From NCBI GenBank assembly GCA_963682025.1, contig OY821517.1, forward strand, positions 18,254,048 through 18,318,047: a stretch of DNA of 64,000 nt, read 5' to 3'. Made by a program: the position numbers and the translations under genes. The notes under the pieces were generated by a model. That model saw nothing but the letters and a program-made list of their open reading frames with translations, ran no database searches and was not told the origin of the DNA. This DNA is from Cordilura impudica (taxonomy: Eukaryota; Arthropoda; Insecta; Diptera; Scathophagidae). Positions 12,097-23,890 of the stretch are shown here, one piece after another; position 1 is the first letter of the stretch; the number at the start of each line of letters is the position of its first letter.

Positions 12097-12635
12097 TATA
12101 CCCTCCACATCTCAGTGGCAGAGGGTATATATAGGTTTGTCATTCCGTTTGTAACGCATCGAAAAACTAATTTCCGACCCAATAAAGTATATATATTCTT
12201 GATCCTTATCACAGCTCGAGTCGATATAGCGATGTCCGTCTGTCCGTCTGTCCGTCTGTCCGTCTGTCCGTGTGTCTGTTGAAATCACGCTCATTCAAAA
12301 AAAAAAGCATTTACTTAGGTCAGGTTACGAAAAAATTATTTGCCATAATTCCCACCAGGTTGGTATTGAAATCGGAGTAAATCGGGAGCCTCTGCGCTGA
12401 GAAATGAACAAAAGTTTATAGATACCTCTAAAAAAAACATGAAACCTAGTGTTTTCTTGTAATAGTTTAGTGGTTGAACATACAACAACATAAAAAAAGC
12501 CACAAAAAAAATGTGATTCATACATATTAACAATAACAAGAACACAACTACCATGAGCTATGTTAATAGTATTGCCACAAACCGAGGTGGAGGGTATCAA
12601 AGATTCGGCACAGCCGAATTTAACACTCTTACTTG
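12097..12635 (+). repeat. dispersed repeat C, full-length copy
   Basis: It begins TATACCCTCCAC and closes with GGTGGAGGGTATC, an inverted pair, followed by a perfect hairpin ATTCGGC-ACA-GCCGAAT and a CACTCTTACTTGTT tail. The interior carries TCGATATAGCGATGTCC followed by CGTCTGTC units. Other copies or fragments lie at 26.0, 41.5 and 42.2 kb. Such repeats are common in flies; the mobilising enzyme is unknown to me. Confidence 0.75.
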
Positions 12636-12727
12636 TTGTTGTTGTTGTTGTTTTGGACTGGGGTAAAAATCGATTTTAGTTAGTTTCTTTTAGTTGTATG
12701 CCAAAACAGCAGCAATATCATGTACTA

Positions 12728-12872
12728 CGAGGGGTGGCTGAAAAGTTGTATATGGGATTGTTGAAATATTAATAATAATAATATTTCTAATGACGACAAC
12801 CTTACCAACACGACATAAGGTCGACATTGTCTTTAAGAATGAACAGAATTTAGCTTCTTTAAATAAGATATA
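12728..12872. mobile_element. mariner-like terminal relic
   Basis: TA followed by CGAGGGGTGGCTGAAAAGTT is a typical mariner 5' terminus. About 100 bp of decayed sequence follows, then a Tc1 end begins. No coding part remains. Confidence 0.5.
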
Positions 12873-14020
12873 CAGTGAGTGACAATACGATGGATACTTT
12901 TAACAAAATATATTTATGGCGAATTGAACGGTCAATAACCTGATATTAAAAACTATTTTATTAATTTAAAAATTTGTATGTTTTATTTATTAAAAAAGGA
13001 AAAAATATTAACATATATTAGTTTAACTTCAGAAAAAAATAACAAAACTTAAAAGTATTAAGTTTTTGCTTTTGACAAAACATTGGAAACCTTTACTACA
13101 TAATAATTAAAAGCTTTCCCTATTTCTGGTTTCTATATTTTGTTGGGTATCCATTATGCTTTAGTACTGCTTCACAACGCTGAGGCATGTAGTCAATTAA
13201 ATTGTGATGATATCCATTGAAAATTTTTGCCACTCTGAATTAGTTGACGATATGAGATCTGTCTAGTTTGTGTATTTTCGATCGACAATTTCCCATAGAT
13301 TTTCTATATGATTGAGATCTGGTTATTAGGCTGGCCATACCACACCTCGAACTGCATTAGATTGTAGCCATTCGGTTACAACTTTCGAGGTGTGTTTTGG
13401 ATCATTGTCATGTAGGAACTTCCAGACCAAGGGCATATTTTCCTCCGCATATGCATAAATGACGTCATTTAGAATTTGCACGTATCCAATTCAGGTTAGC
13501 GTTTCTCTACTACATGAATTGGACCCATTCCTTGGTCCGAAAAGCAACCCCATACCATAATATTGCCATCGTCAAACTTAGAAGTTTTATTTGTTTATTT
13601 TGGGCCTTTTCTTTTTCCATTTGGTTGTCTCACAGTGGACCATTTCACTAAAAGGCGGTCAAAAATCCACAACTTTTGATTGGATTGGAATTTTGATATG
13701 CGTTTTTTTTTGTTCGGTAGGCTTTAGGCTTTAATTTTTGCTATAAAACGTAAATATCGACCGATAGTAAAAAAAATTTTTGAAGGGTTTAAAATACATT
13801 TTAATTTTGTAGTTGAATTTTAGTACAAAAGTGAAGTGTTAAAAGGTTACAAAAGGTTTTTTTTTATATAAAATCTTTTTTCACCTAATACTTTTAAAAA
13901 TTTTTTATGTTAAATTTTGTCAGAAAATGCCAAACTTTTGCCCCCGTAAACTTTTTAGTCTTAATGTTCACAAGAGCCAAAGGTTGGCTTTTTTTTTTTG
14001 AAAGAGCCCGAGGTTAAATA

Positions 14021-14387
14021 TAATAATACTATTAATAGGCTGGGCGATTGCTTGTGACCGATATTTTGTTCTACCGTTTTATTCCGATTTTGACCAAACG
14101 TATATTATTTGAAAGGTATTTCTTTTTAGCCGTTTTGCAGATTTACAGATTTTTAAATTTGTTCCTATATTTGGGTTAATTGCATTTAAAGTTACTACTA
14201 ACACGTAGATAAAATTATACATATGCTATGTGTCTTTTATTAAATGTGTTAATGTGTTTGTTAATGAGTTTGTTATATTCATTCACAATAATAATAAACC
14301 ATAAAAGTGTTGGTTTGTGAATTGGCTAAGTTGAAAAATAAAGCTGCCAGAAATTGCACTCGAATTTCGAGCGCTGGAATCTGCTAG
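14021..14387 (+). mobile_element. Helitron-like MITE, copy 2, inside Transib
   Basis: Ends in CTGCTAG preceded by a CGAATTTCG palindrome. The related Transib copy at about 50090-50110 reads straight through this position, giving an unoccupied reference site. The 5' end is slightly diverged (ACTATTAATAGGC). Confidence 0.8.
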
Positions 14388-14721
14388 TATAACTTATTAA
14401 GCAGCGAACGTAAAAGTTACCTGATTGGTTCAAGATAGAGAAGTTTCAATGATATTCTCAATGATATTCATTGATATTCTCTACAACTTTGCCTTGCTAT
14501 GAGAGCATTCAATGTAACGTTTTTTCAAATTTGATGCTAATGTTGTAATATTTTCTTTGTGTATTTTAATTTCTTGCAGGTAACAATTCTTAAAGAAATG
14601 GTGCTTAGTATGTTCAAAATTATATCGTCTATATCTTTTTGCTGAAGATAAATATCAGCGAGATCTCTATAATAGTACTAAGCCATTGTTCAAACTGTAA
14701 TGAATAATAATTGTGGAAACT

Positions 14722-15090
14722 TCTATAATATTAATAGGCTAGGCGATTTCTTGTGACCGATATTTTGTTCTACCGTTTTATCCCGATTTTGACCAAACGT
14801 ATATTATTTGAAAGGTATTTCTTTTTAGCTGTTCACCAGATTTACAGATTTTTAATTTTTTTTTTCTTAATATTGAGTAAATTGCATTTAAAGTTGCTAC
14901 TAACTCATACATAAAATTATACATATGCTATGTGTATGTTTCTTAAACTTTTTAATGTGTTTGTTAATAAGTTTGTGTTCTTCATTCACAGTTATAATAA
15001 ACCAAAAAGTGTTGGTTTGTGAATTGGCTAAGTTGAAAAATAAAGTTGCATAGAAAATGCATTCGAATTTCGAGCGCTGGAATCTGCTAG
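14722..15090 (+). mobile_element. Helitron-like MITE, copy 3, inside Transib
   Basis: The clearest copy for defining ends. The intact Transib reads GTGGAAACATTATTATAAAT at this place; here the same flanks are separated by sequence that begins TCTATAATATTAATAGG and ends AATCTGCTAG. No target duplication is required, and insertion is next to T residues, as known for Helentron-type elements. Confidence 0.85.
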
Positions 15091-15379
15091 TTATTATAAA
15101 TACTCTTTCTTGCAATTAAATATGTAAAAATACAATTTTTTATCTTTTATTACCACTTTTTTAAGCATAAAAAACCTAAACCCAAACCCCCTTTAAAAGG
15201 TGAAGCATACCTGCTCATATCTTAAAAAGATGTGGCGCAATAGTTTTTTACCATTTACCTGTTTAATTTTTTTTCCATTTTGTCAGGTATATAAACTATA
15301 TAACTCAAGTTCCGACTATTAATGTTTTTGAAAAATACCTATGTAAATGTACCTGTCAAAATAAAAAAGATTTTACCCA

Positions 15380-15712
15380 TCTGTAATATTAATAGGCTAG
15401 GCGATTTCTTGTGACCGTTTTATCCCGATTTTGACCAAACTTATATTATTTGAAAGGTATTTCTTTTTAGCCGTTTTGCAGATTTACAGATGTTTAAATT
15501 TTTTCCGCTATTTTGAATAAATTGCATTTAAAGTTGCTACTAACACATACATAAAATTATGCTATGTGTGTTTTATTAAATTTGTTAATGAGTTTCTTAT
15601 CTTCATTCACAATAATAATAAACCATAAAAGTGTTGGTTTGTGAATAGGTTAAGCTGAAAAATAAAGCTGCCTAGAAATTGCACTCGAATTTCAAGCGCT
15701 GAAATCTGCTAA
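15380..15712 (+). mobile_element. Helitron-like MITE, copy 4, inside Transib
   Basis: Same family, with a shortened 5' portion and CTAA instead of CTAG at the 3' end (still CTRR). The flanking Transib sequence differs from the other copy by an extra ~30 bp on the left, so the empty-site comparison is less clean here. Confidence 0.75.
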
Positions 15713-16776
15713 TTAATATAATTTAACAATTAAGCGCATTATGTCTCAGCCCTTTTTTTATAACAACTAGTGTCAACTCTACCGTTTCCTTTTTCTGTCA
15801 GTATAAAAAACAAATAAACTCACGCAAAAAAAGAATACACCGCTACGACCACCTTTTGTATTCATAAATCGACTCAGAAAGTGATTTTGAATCGATCCGT
15901 ATAGTAAAAGATGGGTATATGTCCAATATTTTTGGTACTTGCAAACATTAGGGCCAACTCATTATAACCTAACCACATAATGGAAAACTTTTGTATTCAT
16001 AAATTTTGCACAAAATATCTGAACTTGGGTCAGAAAAATTGTTTTGGTGCACACAGGCGGAAACTGGCGGGTATAGGAGTGTAGGGGAGTGTTCGGACTA
16101 CAGAAGAGTGCTAGATTTTTTTTGATGGCTTTTGATGGGCAGGAGTTATGCTCGATTAAGTAGGAGATTTTCGGGAAATTTTGACCTTTTTTAAAAAAAT
16201 TTTTTTTTTTAATTTACAAAATTATACAAATTATTTAAAATCTTTTTAAACAAAAAAGTTACAGTCATTTAAAAATTAAATTTTACGAAGAAATTTTTAA
16301 ATTTAGCAAAATACTGAGAAAGTCCATTTTCGAAGACCCTGTTCGCTGTGATATAGTTGAAATATAGTCGCAATTTTTGGCTCCCGAGGTTCACTGGTAT
16401 TTACTTTCAAATGAGTAACATAACTTGAAAATCAGTAACCATAAAAAAAATTATTTTTGGCCGCCTTCTTAAAATATGGTCCACAATATGGTCCACATTC
16501 ATCCATCATGGGGTCTTAAATTAAAGTTGGACTTATCTGAAAAGGGAACAGTATTCCAAATCCGTCTTGACCAGTTCTCTTGCTATTAAATTATCCGATC
16601 TTTGATTCGTTTTATGGGGTCACTGGCCTAAATATTGGGTCATCACCGTACGTACCTTTTTCATGATATTTTTTTAAAATTATTGATTTATTCATTGAAT
16701 ATTACTTCAAAATTTTCGTTTGCTTAGGTCCGGTTTTTAACTCTTCTCAAAATTTATTTCTTGCACAATTTTATAA

Positions 16777-17115
16777 TCTATAATATGTATTAATAGGCTA
16801 GGCGATTTCTTGTGACTGATGTTTTGTTCTACCGTTTTACCCTGATTTTGACGAAACGTGTATTATTTGAAAGGTATTTCTTTTTAGCCCTTTTGCAGAT
16901 TTACAGAATTTAAAATTTTTTCCTTTATTTTGAGCAAATTGCATTTAAAGTTGCTACTAAATTTGTTAATGTGTTTGTAATAAAAATGAGTTTGTTTTTG
17001 GTGTTGATTTGTGAATTGGCTATAATTGATTAGCATACTTTTAGGGTCTTTATTTAATGAAAAAATAACATTTCCTAGAATTTGCACTCAAATTTCGAGG
17101 GCTGGAATCTGCTAG
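16777..17115 (+). mobile_element. Helitron-like MITE, copy 5
   Basis: Begins TCTATAATATGTATTAATAG and ends GGAATCTGCTAG. The interior carries the AGGGTCTTTATTTAATG block shared with copies 1 and 9, marking a subfamily. It abuts the end of the broken Tc1 element. Confidence 0.75.
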
Positions 17116-17369
17116 TTATTAATTATAAGCTTAAAACATTACAAAAAATACAATTGTCTTTAAAAAACAGTTCAAAGATAACGTCTGGAACTATAAATAT
17201 TTAAAAAACGGTTATTATTATTTTCTTTCATACTATCTTCTATTTTTATTGCTCTAATCAACTTTGGTATAAAATTTAAAAAGTTTCCATTGTTTTGTCA
17301 TCACTAAAAAAAAAAAATTTTTTTTTCGTTTACCTATTTTTGTACCAAATTTATTATCTTTTGATAGAG

Positions 17370-17850
17370 GTCACAACAAAGATTGATTGTTTCACGGCTT
17401 GTGTGGCATGGTGTGCTATCTTGTTGAATCTGTATCTTCGAAAATGGGTCAGAAATAATCAGTTATCATTTCACGGTAGCGCTGACCGTTCACTGTAACG
17501 CATTTGCCTTCCGCATTTTTAAAGAATAACTGCAATGTTTCCGGCTGCCCAAAAAACTACACCAAACAGAGCAGCGTTCTTAATGTATTGGCTTTTCAGA
17601 AGTCACGTGTGGATTTTCTGTGCCCCAGATGCGATACCGAGATGAAAATGTTCTTCTTCGGAAAGATGATTTTTCGGTTTATATGCTCATCTTCTTCCAA
17701 GCGTTCCGTAGCCTAATTAAAGAACGTCCTTCAAGCGTAAATCGACTCATTTCTTGTCATACCACAGCTGATATTGGTGTTGCCATACTCAAAATAACCA
17801 GTTATTCAAAATACAAACTCTATAGGGACCACCCTGTATTTAAAATTTTT
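17370..17850 (-). pseudogene. mariner-type transposase relic (DD41D-like group)
   Basis: Minus-strand translation, interrupted by many stops, gives blocks in the family order: an EEEHFHLG stretch like the SDEAHFHL block, then a GVVFWAAGNIA stretch like the VWCGFWAGG block, then FNKIAHHATQAVKQ resembling the QQDGATCHTA block with the second Asp lost. On the plus strand the far end reads GGGACCACCCTGTAT, which looks like a terminal repeat. It is ancient and inactive. Assignment rests on block order and is moderately secure. Confidence 0.6.
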
Positions 17851-19122
17851 TAGTCGATGAAATTCTTTCCCCTAGTTAAAAAAAATGTGAGTTAACATCT
17901 CAAAAACTTGACCTAAAAACCATAAATTTGTCAGAGAACGATGATAAGTCGATTTTTACGACAAGTTTTTGAAAAGTCTTATTTGAGTTTCGAAAAACAA
18001 ATCTATAGAAAAATATTTGAAAATAAATTTGGCACATTAGTTTAAGTGAACAATTACTATAAAATTTTGCTTCTGCTTGTTCCTTCTCTTAATGTATATT
18101 TTTTTCCTCATGGAATATTTGAGGTTAGTTTTGAAACATCTGTAATCTGTTAAAAGTCATCTATTTTTAAATAAAGTCTGCATATAAAAATATACACCAG
18201 TTTTGGACTTTAACATTCTGGCTGTCTCTATTTATTGTGTAATTCAATATTGTAAATCTAATCTATCCACCCTCCTATACTAAAATTTGTGTATTCAATG
18301 CCCATTTTGAATTTTACTCTTATATTTTGCTTATAGTATTTGCAACAGTTTTCCACTATTCTTAACATCTATAATAAATAGATATTAACTTTGAGCTGAT
18401 TCTCTTTATTTAATTATTATTATTATTAATGTGGTAATAATTGTTTTCATATTATTGGCCTAAACATTCATTTGTTCTTTTTTTGTGTGGTTATATTCTC
18501 TTGAATTCTTTTGAATTTCTTGAAAACTCAATATTCGTTCGTAAACTTTTATTTTCTTGTTTCCAAACAAAAATTCTCACCAATTTTTGCATAATTAGTT
18601 TTATAATTGGTTTTAGTAGATAAATAATTTTTAAAATTGATATGAAAATTAAAAAAAATATATATTTTGCGTTTTTCCTTGACTCAGCATCATAATGTGT
18701 AAGTGTTATTGACTTAATGAAGGTAAAAAACGTTTTTTTTTTCTGCTTTTTTATTCATAATTATAGCGTTGAGTATGTGTGTAATGAAATGATTAATTAT
18801 AATGTTATGAGGTTTTTTAGATTTTTTTTTATAATGAATTCTTTAACCGGTTTTGGCAAGCTAAAAGGGAGTGGACAATTTTGTTTGTTATATCATTGGA
18901 CAACAAAATCATTGCTCCTTTATTAATGAGAAAACTTTTCGGGATTCGTAAATTTATTATTTAAACCTTTTCAAAGTTTTTGTGTTTTAAAAAGTCAAGC
19001 TTTTAATTTGATTTTTTTTTGCGGATAGTGTTGTCTTAGGAATCTTAAAAATTTTACAAATTCCACATATTTTCTGGTCTGTTTTTTTCTTTTTAATTAA
19101 TTTCTTAAATTAACTGGATATA
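17851..19122. other. AT-rich DNA, no gene seen
   Basis: Only short Phe/Leu/Ile-rich frames (for example 18441-18623 and 18717-18926) that look like chance products of poly-T-rich DNA. No termini of known elements recognised. Confidence 0.45.
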
Positions 19123-19882
19123 TCTGTGATTTACTAGAATAACCGCGTATGTCCATTTTTGTCAGTTTTGAGTTAACGATGCCAAATATATTAATTTTTA
19201 ACGCTCTTTACATGTGTTTAATTTTTTAAAAAAAAATATTGACCATTTCTGAGTTTTTTCTTTAAATAACGACGTAACTTAAATGTTTATTAAATTAATT
19301 TGCAGCACTAACGATGTATGTCAACCTACGTTTGATCGCTGACAAATTATTTTCTCAGAAAACAATACATAGCGACATACGTTGTTATTAATGAAAAAAA
19401 AAAAAAATTAAAAATAATTTTGGATTAGTTTTCAGTTTATAACCACTTATAAAAACTTTTGTGTTTATTTCTGTTATTTTTTGTCACTATCATTCTTGAT
19501 ACGTTGTTATATTCTCACCCTTAGTCCCGTTAACTTTTTGTTGACGAACAAAAAAATCCATTTTTCAAGCAACAACAACTTATGTCTACATGGGTGGTAG
19601 CATTGGTAGTTTTCTTTTTCAAAGAAAACGACGTTATTTTATCTGCACACACTTTAAGTGTAATTTACATATTGTTTTTTTCGTCCTTCTCCAGGATCCA
19701 TTCCTCTGAAGATTTTTGACTCAAAATTTTATATAAAGTATTTATTGCCCATACCTACAGGACTGTTAAATAAAAAGTTCTAAAAACTTTATATCGAGCC
19801 CATAATTTCAAATATAACGTTTTTTGGCTCCCATGAACATTTTGATTTTATGACATGCGCGGTTATTCTAGAAAACCACAGA
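19123..19882 (+). mobile_element. ~760-bp MITE with TCTGTGGTTTTCTAG ends, copy 2
   Basis: Second copy of the element at 9364-10114, same orientation. Left flank TATA and right flank TATT touch the ends. The right terminal repeat is TCTGTGGTTTTCTAGAATAA in reverse complement; the left has TCTGTGATTTACTAGAATAA. No coding frame. Confidence 0.85.
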
Positions 19883-19886
19883 TATT

Positions 19887-20655
19887 TATATGTGGTTTGG
19901 GTATAATGATTTTGTGCTGCTGTTTGTAACTACCAAAAATATTTGACCTAGACCCATCTTTTATTAAACCGCTCGACTCAGAATCACGTTCTGAGTTCAT
20001 TTAGCGATTTCCGTCCGGCCGTCTGTGCGTCCATGTAAACCTTGTAATCAAACTACAGGTCGCAAATATGCATATATTTTGATCAAATTTGGTATATAGC
20101 CTTTTATCGGCCATATAATGAACGCTATTGACATTGGTGAAATTCGGTCCATGGCCAGACCTAGTCCCCATACAAATGACCCCTATGAAATTGACCTAAA
20201 TTGCCATGAAATCCAAATTATCATATAGATCTGAGTCAAATTGGGTTTGTATGGGTTTATAATATTCATTAATCAATAGTCCAAAAATAATCCCTCTAGG
20301 ACAATTCTTAGTCAAAGGCCCCATATAGAGATGCTTCCCCATCTTCACTTAAATCTATCAAAAAAAAAAAATATTGCACAGATTTTTCTCAAATCTCGTT
20401 TGTATATATTGTTCAAAATATAAGTGACTTTACCAAATATCGTCAGGATCGGTCCATTTTTCGACATAGTCCCCATATAAATATAGCACCCGATATGAAC
20501 TTTTTCATACCTGCCTCCAAAAAAATTAATAACAATGCCACACAAATTTGGTTTATGCTTATTTTCTATATCCAATTAGTTGGATCGAAGAGATAGGGTC
20601 TCTTAACCATGGTATAGGGTATCGTATAGTCGGCCTAGACCTTGTTTTATATTCT
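19887..20655 (+). repeat. dispersed repeat B, copy 1
   Basis: Starts around GTGGTTTGGGTATAATGA, includes TCATTTAGCGATTTCCGTCC and GTAATCAAACTACAGGTCGC, and ends GTATAGTCGGCCTAGACC. Similar full copies are at 44.4-47.4 kb (interrupted) and 60.9 kb, with fragments at 39.0 kb. Frequent CCCCATATAAATATAGCACC blocks are typical of this fly repeat class. No coding role is evident. Confidence 0.75.
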
Positions 20656-20835
20656 TTTGTAATTTTAACATTTGTATGAGTTTTGCCATGCATTATAGAG
20701 CATATACATTTTAACAATACTACTAGCCAATATGGGTTAATTAATTTTTATATTAAAATTAAAGCAAGAACGTGATTTGTATTCATTTCATTCATGAGAC
20801 GATAACATTTTTATTGAGCATTATTTAATTTATGT

Positions 20836-20872
20836 ACACTTGCTATAAAAAGTATCCATACACCTAAAATTA
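20836..20872. repeat. isolated Tc1-type terminal repeat
   Basis: TACACTTGCTATAAAAAGTA followed by TCCATACACC is a Tc1-like terminus. It matches in inverted orientation the terminus at 29604-29636 with few changes. No transposase lies directly beside it. Confidence 0.5.
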
Positions 20873-21627
20873 CAACTGCTATACTACGAAAAAAATTAGA
20901 CGAAATTAACTAAGCTGAATTATATTTTTTTTTCTAACAAATTACACGGTGTTACAAAATAGAAAAAATTTAATATACTTTTGAAATGACCTGGTGTAAG
21001 TTGTAGGCCTGCTTGAGTAAAACACTTAAAAATTTAAAAAATTTTGAATACACACTTAAAATCTGAAAAAAAAACTATTTCGAACCGATTCATAATTTTT
21101 GAACGGCTTTGAAAGATAAATAGTTAAGCTTTCTAAATGTATGTACAGTATCGGGCAATACTAAAGCATGGAGTTATACTAACTACAATGTATTTCAATA
21201 AAATTTTGAAAATTTGTTATTTTTTTTTTTTTCATTTATTACGACTATACACTAGTTTTACTAATATATATAAAAAAAAATAATATTATTCTTCATTTAA
21301 AACAAAAATATTCATATAAAATTAGAAATGTTCCACGCGATAAAACTAAAGCGCGAACTCAATATTCTAAATATAAATTTTCTCTAATATTTAATTGCGT
21401 ATCCTTTATTTTTTAAAACTGCTGCACATCTTCGTGGCATAGACTGAATTAAATTTGATAAAATCTCGCCAATAATTACTTTCCATGCGATTTCAGCTTG
21501 GTGGAAAAGGTCGTCCTTATTTTTGCATGTATCGCGAATTATTTTACGATCTACAATTTCCCATAGATTCTCTGGCCACATAAGAACATTAATGTTATTC
21601 TCAACAAACCACTCTTTCTCACACTTA

Positions 21628-22030
21628 TGCCGTTTTCTTTTCTGACAAAAAATGTCGCATTTTATATGCGCTTTTTTCCAAAATAGTATTTTTTTATACA
21701 TTCTGAATTAAGAGCAACCTTATCTTATATATCAATCGAAAGGTCTCAAAGTGCTCTATTCATAAAATGCTAAAAATTTTGATCGTTATCCTCTTTACAG
21801 TCATAGGTTGAAAATAATCAAAATTGGGGAACAATGGGGAAATATTCTCACACTATGGCCTGAAAGAAGTTAATGGCTGCAATTTTTTACGATTTACGAG
21901 GGCTCGACTTTGAGGCCTTTTGATTAATGTATAAGATAAGGTTGCTCTAATTCAGAATATATAAAAAAATACACTTTTCGAAAAAAGTGCAAATAAAATG
22001 CGACATTTTTTGTCAGAAATGAAAACGGCA
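21628..22030. mobile_element. 403-bp MITE with long TIRs and TTA target duplication
   Basis: Terminal inverted repeats exceed 90 bp: TGCCGTTTTCTTTTCTGACA at the left matches TGCCGTTTTCATTTCTGACA in reverse complement at the right, continuing through AAAAATGTCGC and GAGCAACCTTATCTTATA. TTA flanks both ends (21625-21627, 22031-22033), and removal restores the Tc1 reading HTAKCEKEW. A 3-bp TWA duplication fits the PIF/Harbinger superfamily. Confidence 0.85.
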
Positions 22031-22589
22031 TTAGCTGTGTGTTTGTGGTCGTTATCCTGCTGATATATCCACTTAGTGGCATCTCCTCCTCTGCGTGTGG
22101 TAGCATAACATTTTGTAAGATGTCCTTGTACATAAAACGATCCGTTTATCTTTTGAATTGGTCCGATTTCATTAGCCGAAAAGCATCTCCATACCATTAC
22201 GTTCCCTCCTCCGTGCTTCACGGTACCTTTAGTATACCGTGGATTAAGACGTTGTCCTCTTGGTCTACGCACTAGCTTCAAACCATCTGAACCCGTTAAA
22301 TTGAACCTCGATTCGTCAGAGAAAAGTACGCTTTTCCATCGATCAGTAGTCCATTTAACGTGTTCCTTTGCAAAATCGAGCCGGGACCGTATATTCTTTT
22401 GAGAAATAAAGGATTTTTTGCGCTTCCGTATGTTGCTAAGCCACCTTCTACAGCTCGTAATGTTTAATTGCAATTGATACAAAGGATATTTTTTTTAAAT
22501 CCGGATTATTGCCTGGTCCTTGCGTTTGCTGGTTTTCCGCAATCGCCTACCTCCGTGTATGGTAGTCAACGAACCCGAAACGGATTATA

Positions 22590-23890
22590 AAGGGTTTTTC
22601 AATTAGAGCGCTACAAAAGTTTTTTTAAATAAAACAAAAACGGTTTTGGATATCAATGAAATTCTTTATTCCTGTGAAAGTACGTTCGATGCCATTATGT
22701 ATGGAAATCGATCTCTTTTGCATGGCCACCACGGGCACGCTTGCAGAAGTCCAGACGCTGAACCCAATTTTCGACGGTTTTCAAGCATAAATCGGCCGAT
22801 ACTGCTGCAATTTCACGTTCGATATTCGTACGAAGTTCATCAATCGTCGCTGGCTTGTTGGCATAGATCATAGACTTGACGTAGCCCCACAGGAAATAGT
22901 CCAACGGCGTCAAATCGCACGACCGAGGCGACCAATCGACTGGACCATTTCGTGAGATAACACGTTCTCCAAACTTGGTTTCCAATAAATTGATTGTGAC
23001 ATTCGCTGTGTGGCTTGTGGCGCCGTCCTGTTGGAACCACATGTCCTCCAAGTCCATATCATCCAATTGGGTCCAAAAATATTCGGTTATCTTTGAACGG
23101 TAGCGATTCCCATTCACAGTAACGTGCCGGTCTTGATCATCACGGAAGAAGTACGGCCCAATGACCCGCCGGCCCATAAACCGCACCAAACGGTAATTTT
23201 TTCGGGATGCAATGATGACTCATGGAGTACGTGTGGATTGCTGTCTGACCAATAACGCATATTTTGTTTACTGACGAAGCCATTCAGCCAGAAATAAGCC
23301 TCATCGCTGAAGATGATTTTTCAATGAAAATCCGAATCATTTGCAAGTTGTTGCTCAGCCCAATTCACGAACATACGACGCTTCTGGTGGTCAAGCGGCT
23401 TCAGTTCTTGCGTCAATTTGATCTTGTAAGGATGTAGGCCAAGATCTTTTCCAAAATTCGCCACAACGACGTCACAGAGATGCCCAACGCTTGAGAACGT
23501 CGTGTGAGAGACACATTTGGGCTTTCTTCAACTGAAGCCTCAGCGGCAGCAATATTCTCGACACTACGGGCACTTCTTTGTCTCACTGGCACGGGAACAT
23601 TTTGTACTGTGCCTGTGGATTCAAATTTTTCCACTAGACGCTCAATTGTTGATCTGCTAGGACGATTATTACAACCATAAATTGGACGTAGCGCTCTTAA
23701 CGTTGAGGCCACTGACTCCGAATTTCGGTAGTAAATTTTAATAATTTCGACTCGTTGTTGGCTCGTATATCTTTCCATCATGAAATGGCAAACCTTACTG
23801 AAGAGAAATGTCAAAAGAGCGGCAAGAAATATGGCATCGTTTGCTGACCCTGTCTTTCTACTTTTGTAGCGTCCCTGTTGAAAAACCCTT
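22590..23890 (-). mobile_element. DD41D (rosa-like) mariner, 1.3 kb, TA target duplication
   Basis: Inverted ends read AAGGGTTTTTCAATTAGAGC on the left and AAGGGTTTTTCAACAGGGAC on the right (reverse complement), then GCTACAAAAG at both. TA flanks at 22588-22589 and 23891-23892. The length is normal for the family. It lies inside the N-terminal part of the Tc1 transposase. Confidence 0.9.
22695..23790 (-). pseudogene. DD41D mariner transposase with few lesions
   Basis: The likely start is the Met of MERYTSQQRVEIIKIYYRN (minus strand near 23778). The N-terminal helix-turn-helix contains NRPSRSTIERLVEKFESTG. The catalytic blocks are IIFSDEAYFWLNG (first Asp, near 23305), WFQQDGATSHTA (second Asp) and CDLTPLDYFLWGYVKS (third Asp). 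Counting residues between the Asp of QQDGA and that of TPLD gives 41, the signature of the rosa group rather than DD34D. Lesions seen: a frameshift near 23430, a TGA just before the KIIFSDE block near 23320, and a frameshift near 23175 in the WCGLWAGG block. Otherwise the protein is complete, so the insertion is relatively young compared with its Tc1 host. Confidence 0.9.

Larger units (their letters stand above)
13631..16486 (-). mobile_element. Transib-family transposon, internally deleted copy
   Basis: The left end starts CACAGTGGACCATTTC and shares its sequence with the left end of the copy at 49764. The right end (about 16459-16486) matches that copy but is damaged, with the GGTCCACA motif duplicated and the heptamer changed. 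The transposase-coding middle is missing: sequence equivalent to about 50160 joins sequence equivalent to about 54048. ATGATATTC repeats three times at the junction, which looks like filler DNA at a deletion scar. It carries three Helitron-like insertions. With those removed the element would be about 1.8 kb. Confidence 0.85.
13083..16700 (-). pseudogene. Tc1-family transposase, interrupted and decayed
   Basis: Family role: a DD34E transposase acting at TA dinucleotides. On the minus strand the upstream half (16487-16700) encodes a stretch reading FSDKSNFNL then RPHDG, matching the family block with the first catalytic Asp (SDES). The reading resumes left of the inserted Transib with RQPNGK and then MVWGCFS in the GNIMVWGCFS block. 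The C-terminal part contains the PIEN-like LSIEN region and ends near a GYPTKY-type tail. Stops and shifts are numerous. The Transib insertion point falls between the SDG and VRRP-like positions of the protein. Confidence 0.8.
12873..16740 (-). mobile_element. Tc1-like transposon split by a Transib insertion
   Basis: The left terminus is TA then CAGTGAGTGACAATACGATG. Transposase similarity on the minus strand occurs at about 13083-13630 and resumes at 16487-16700, so the Transib at 13631-16486 sits inside the transposase gene. The right terminus could not be identified; a Helitron-like MITE abuts at 16777. Confidence 0.75.
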
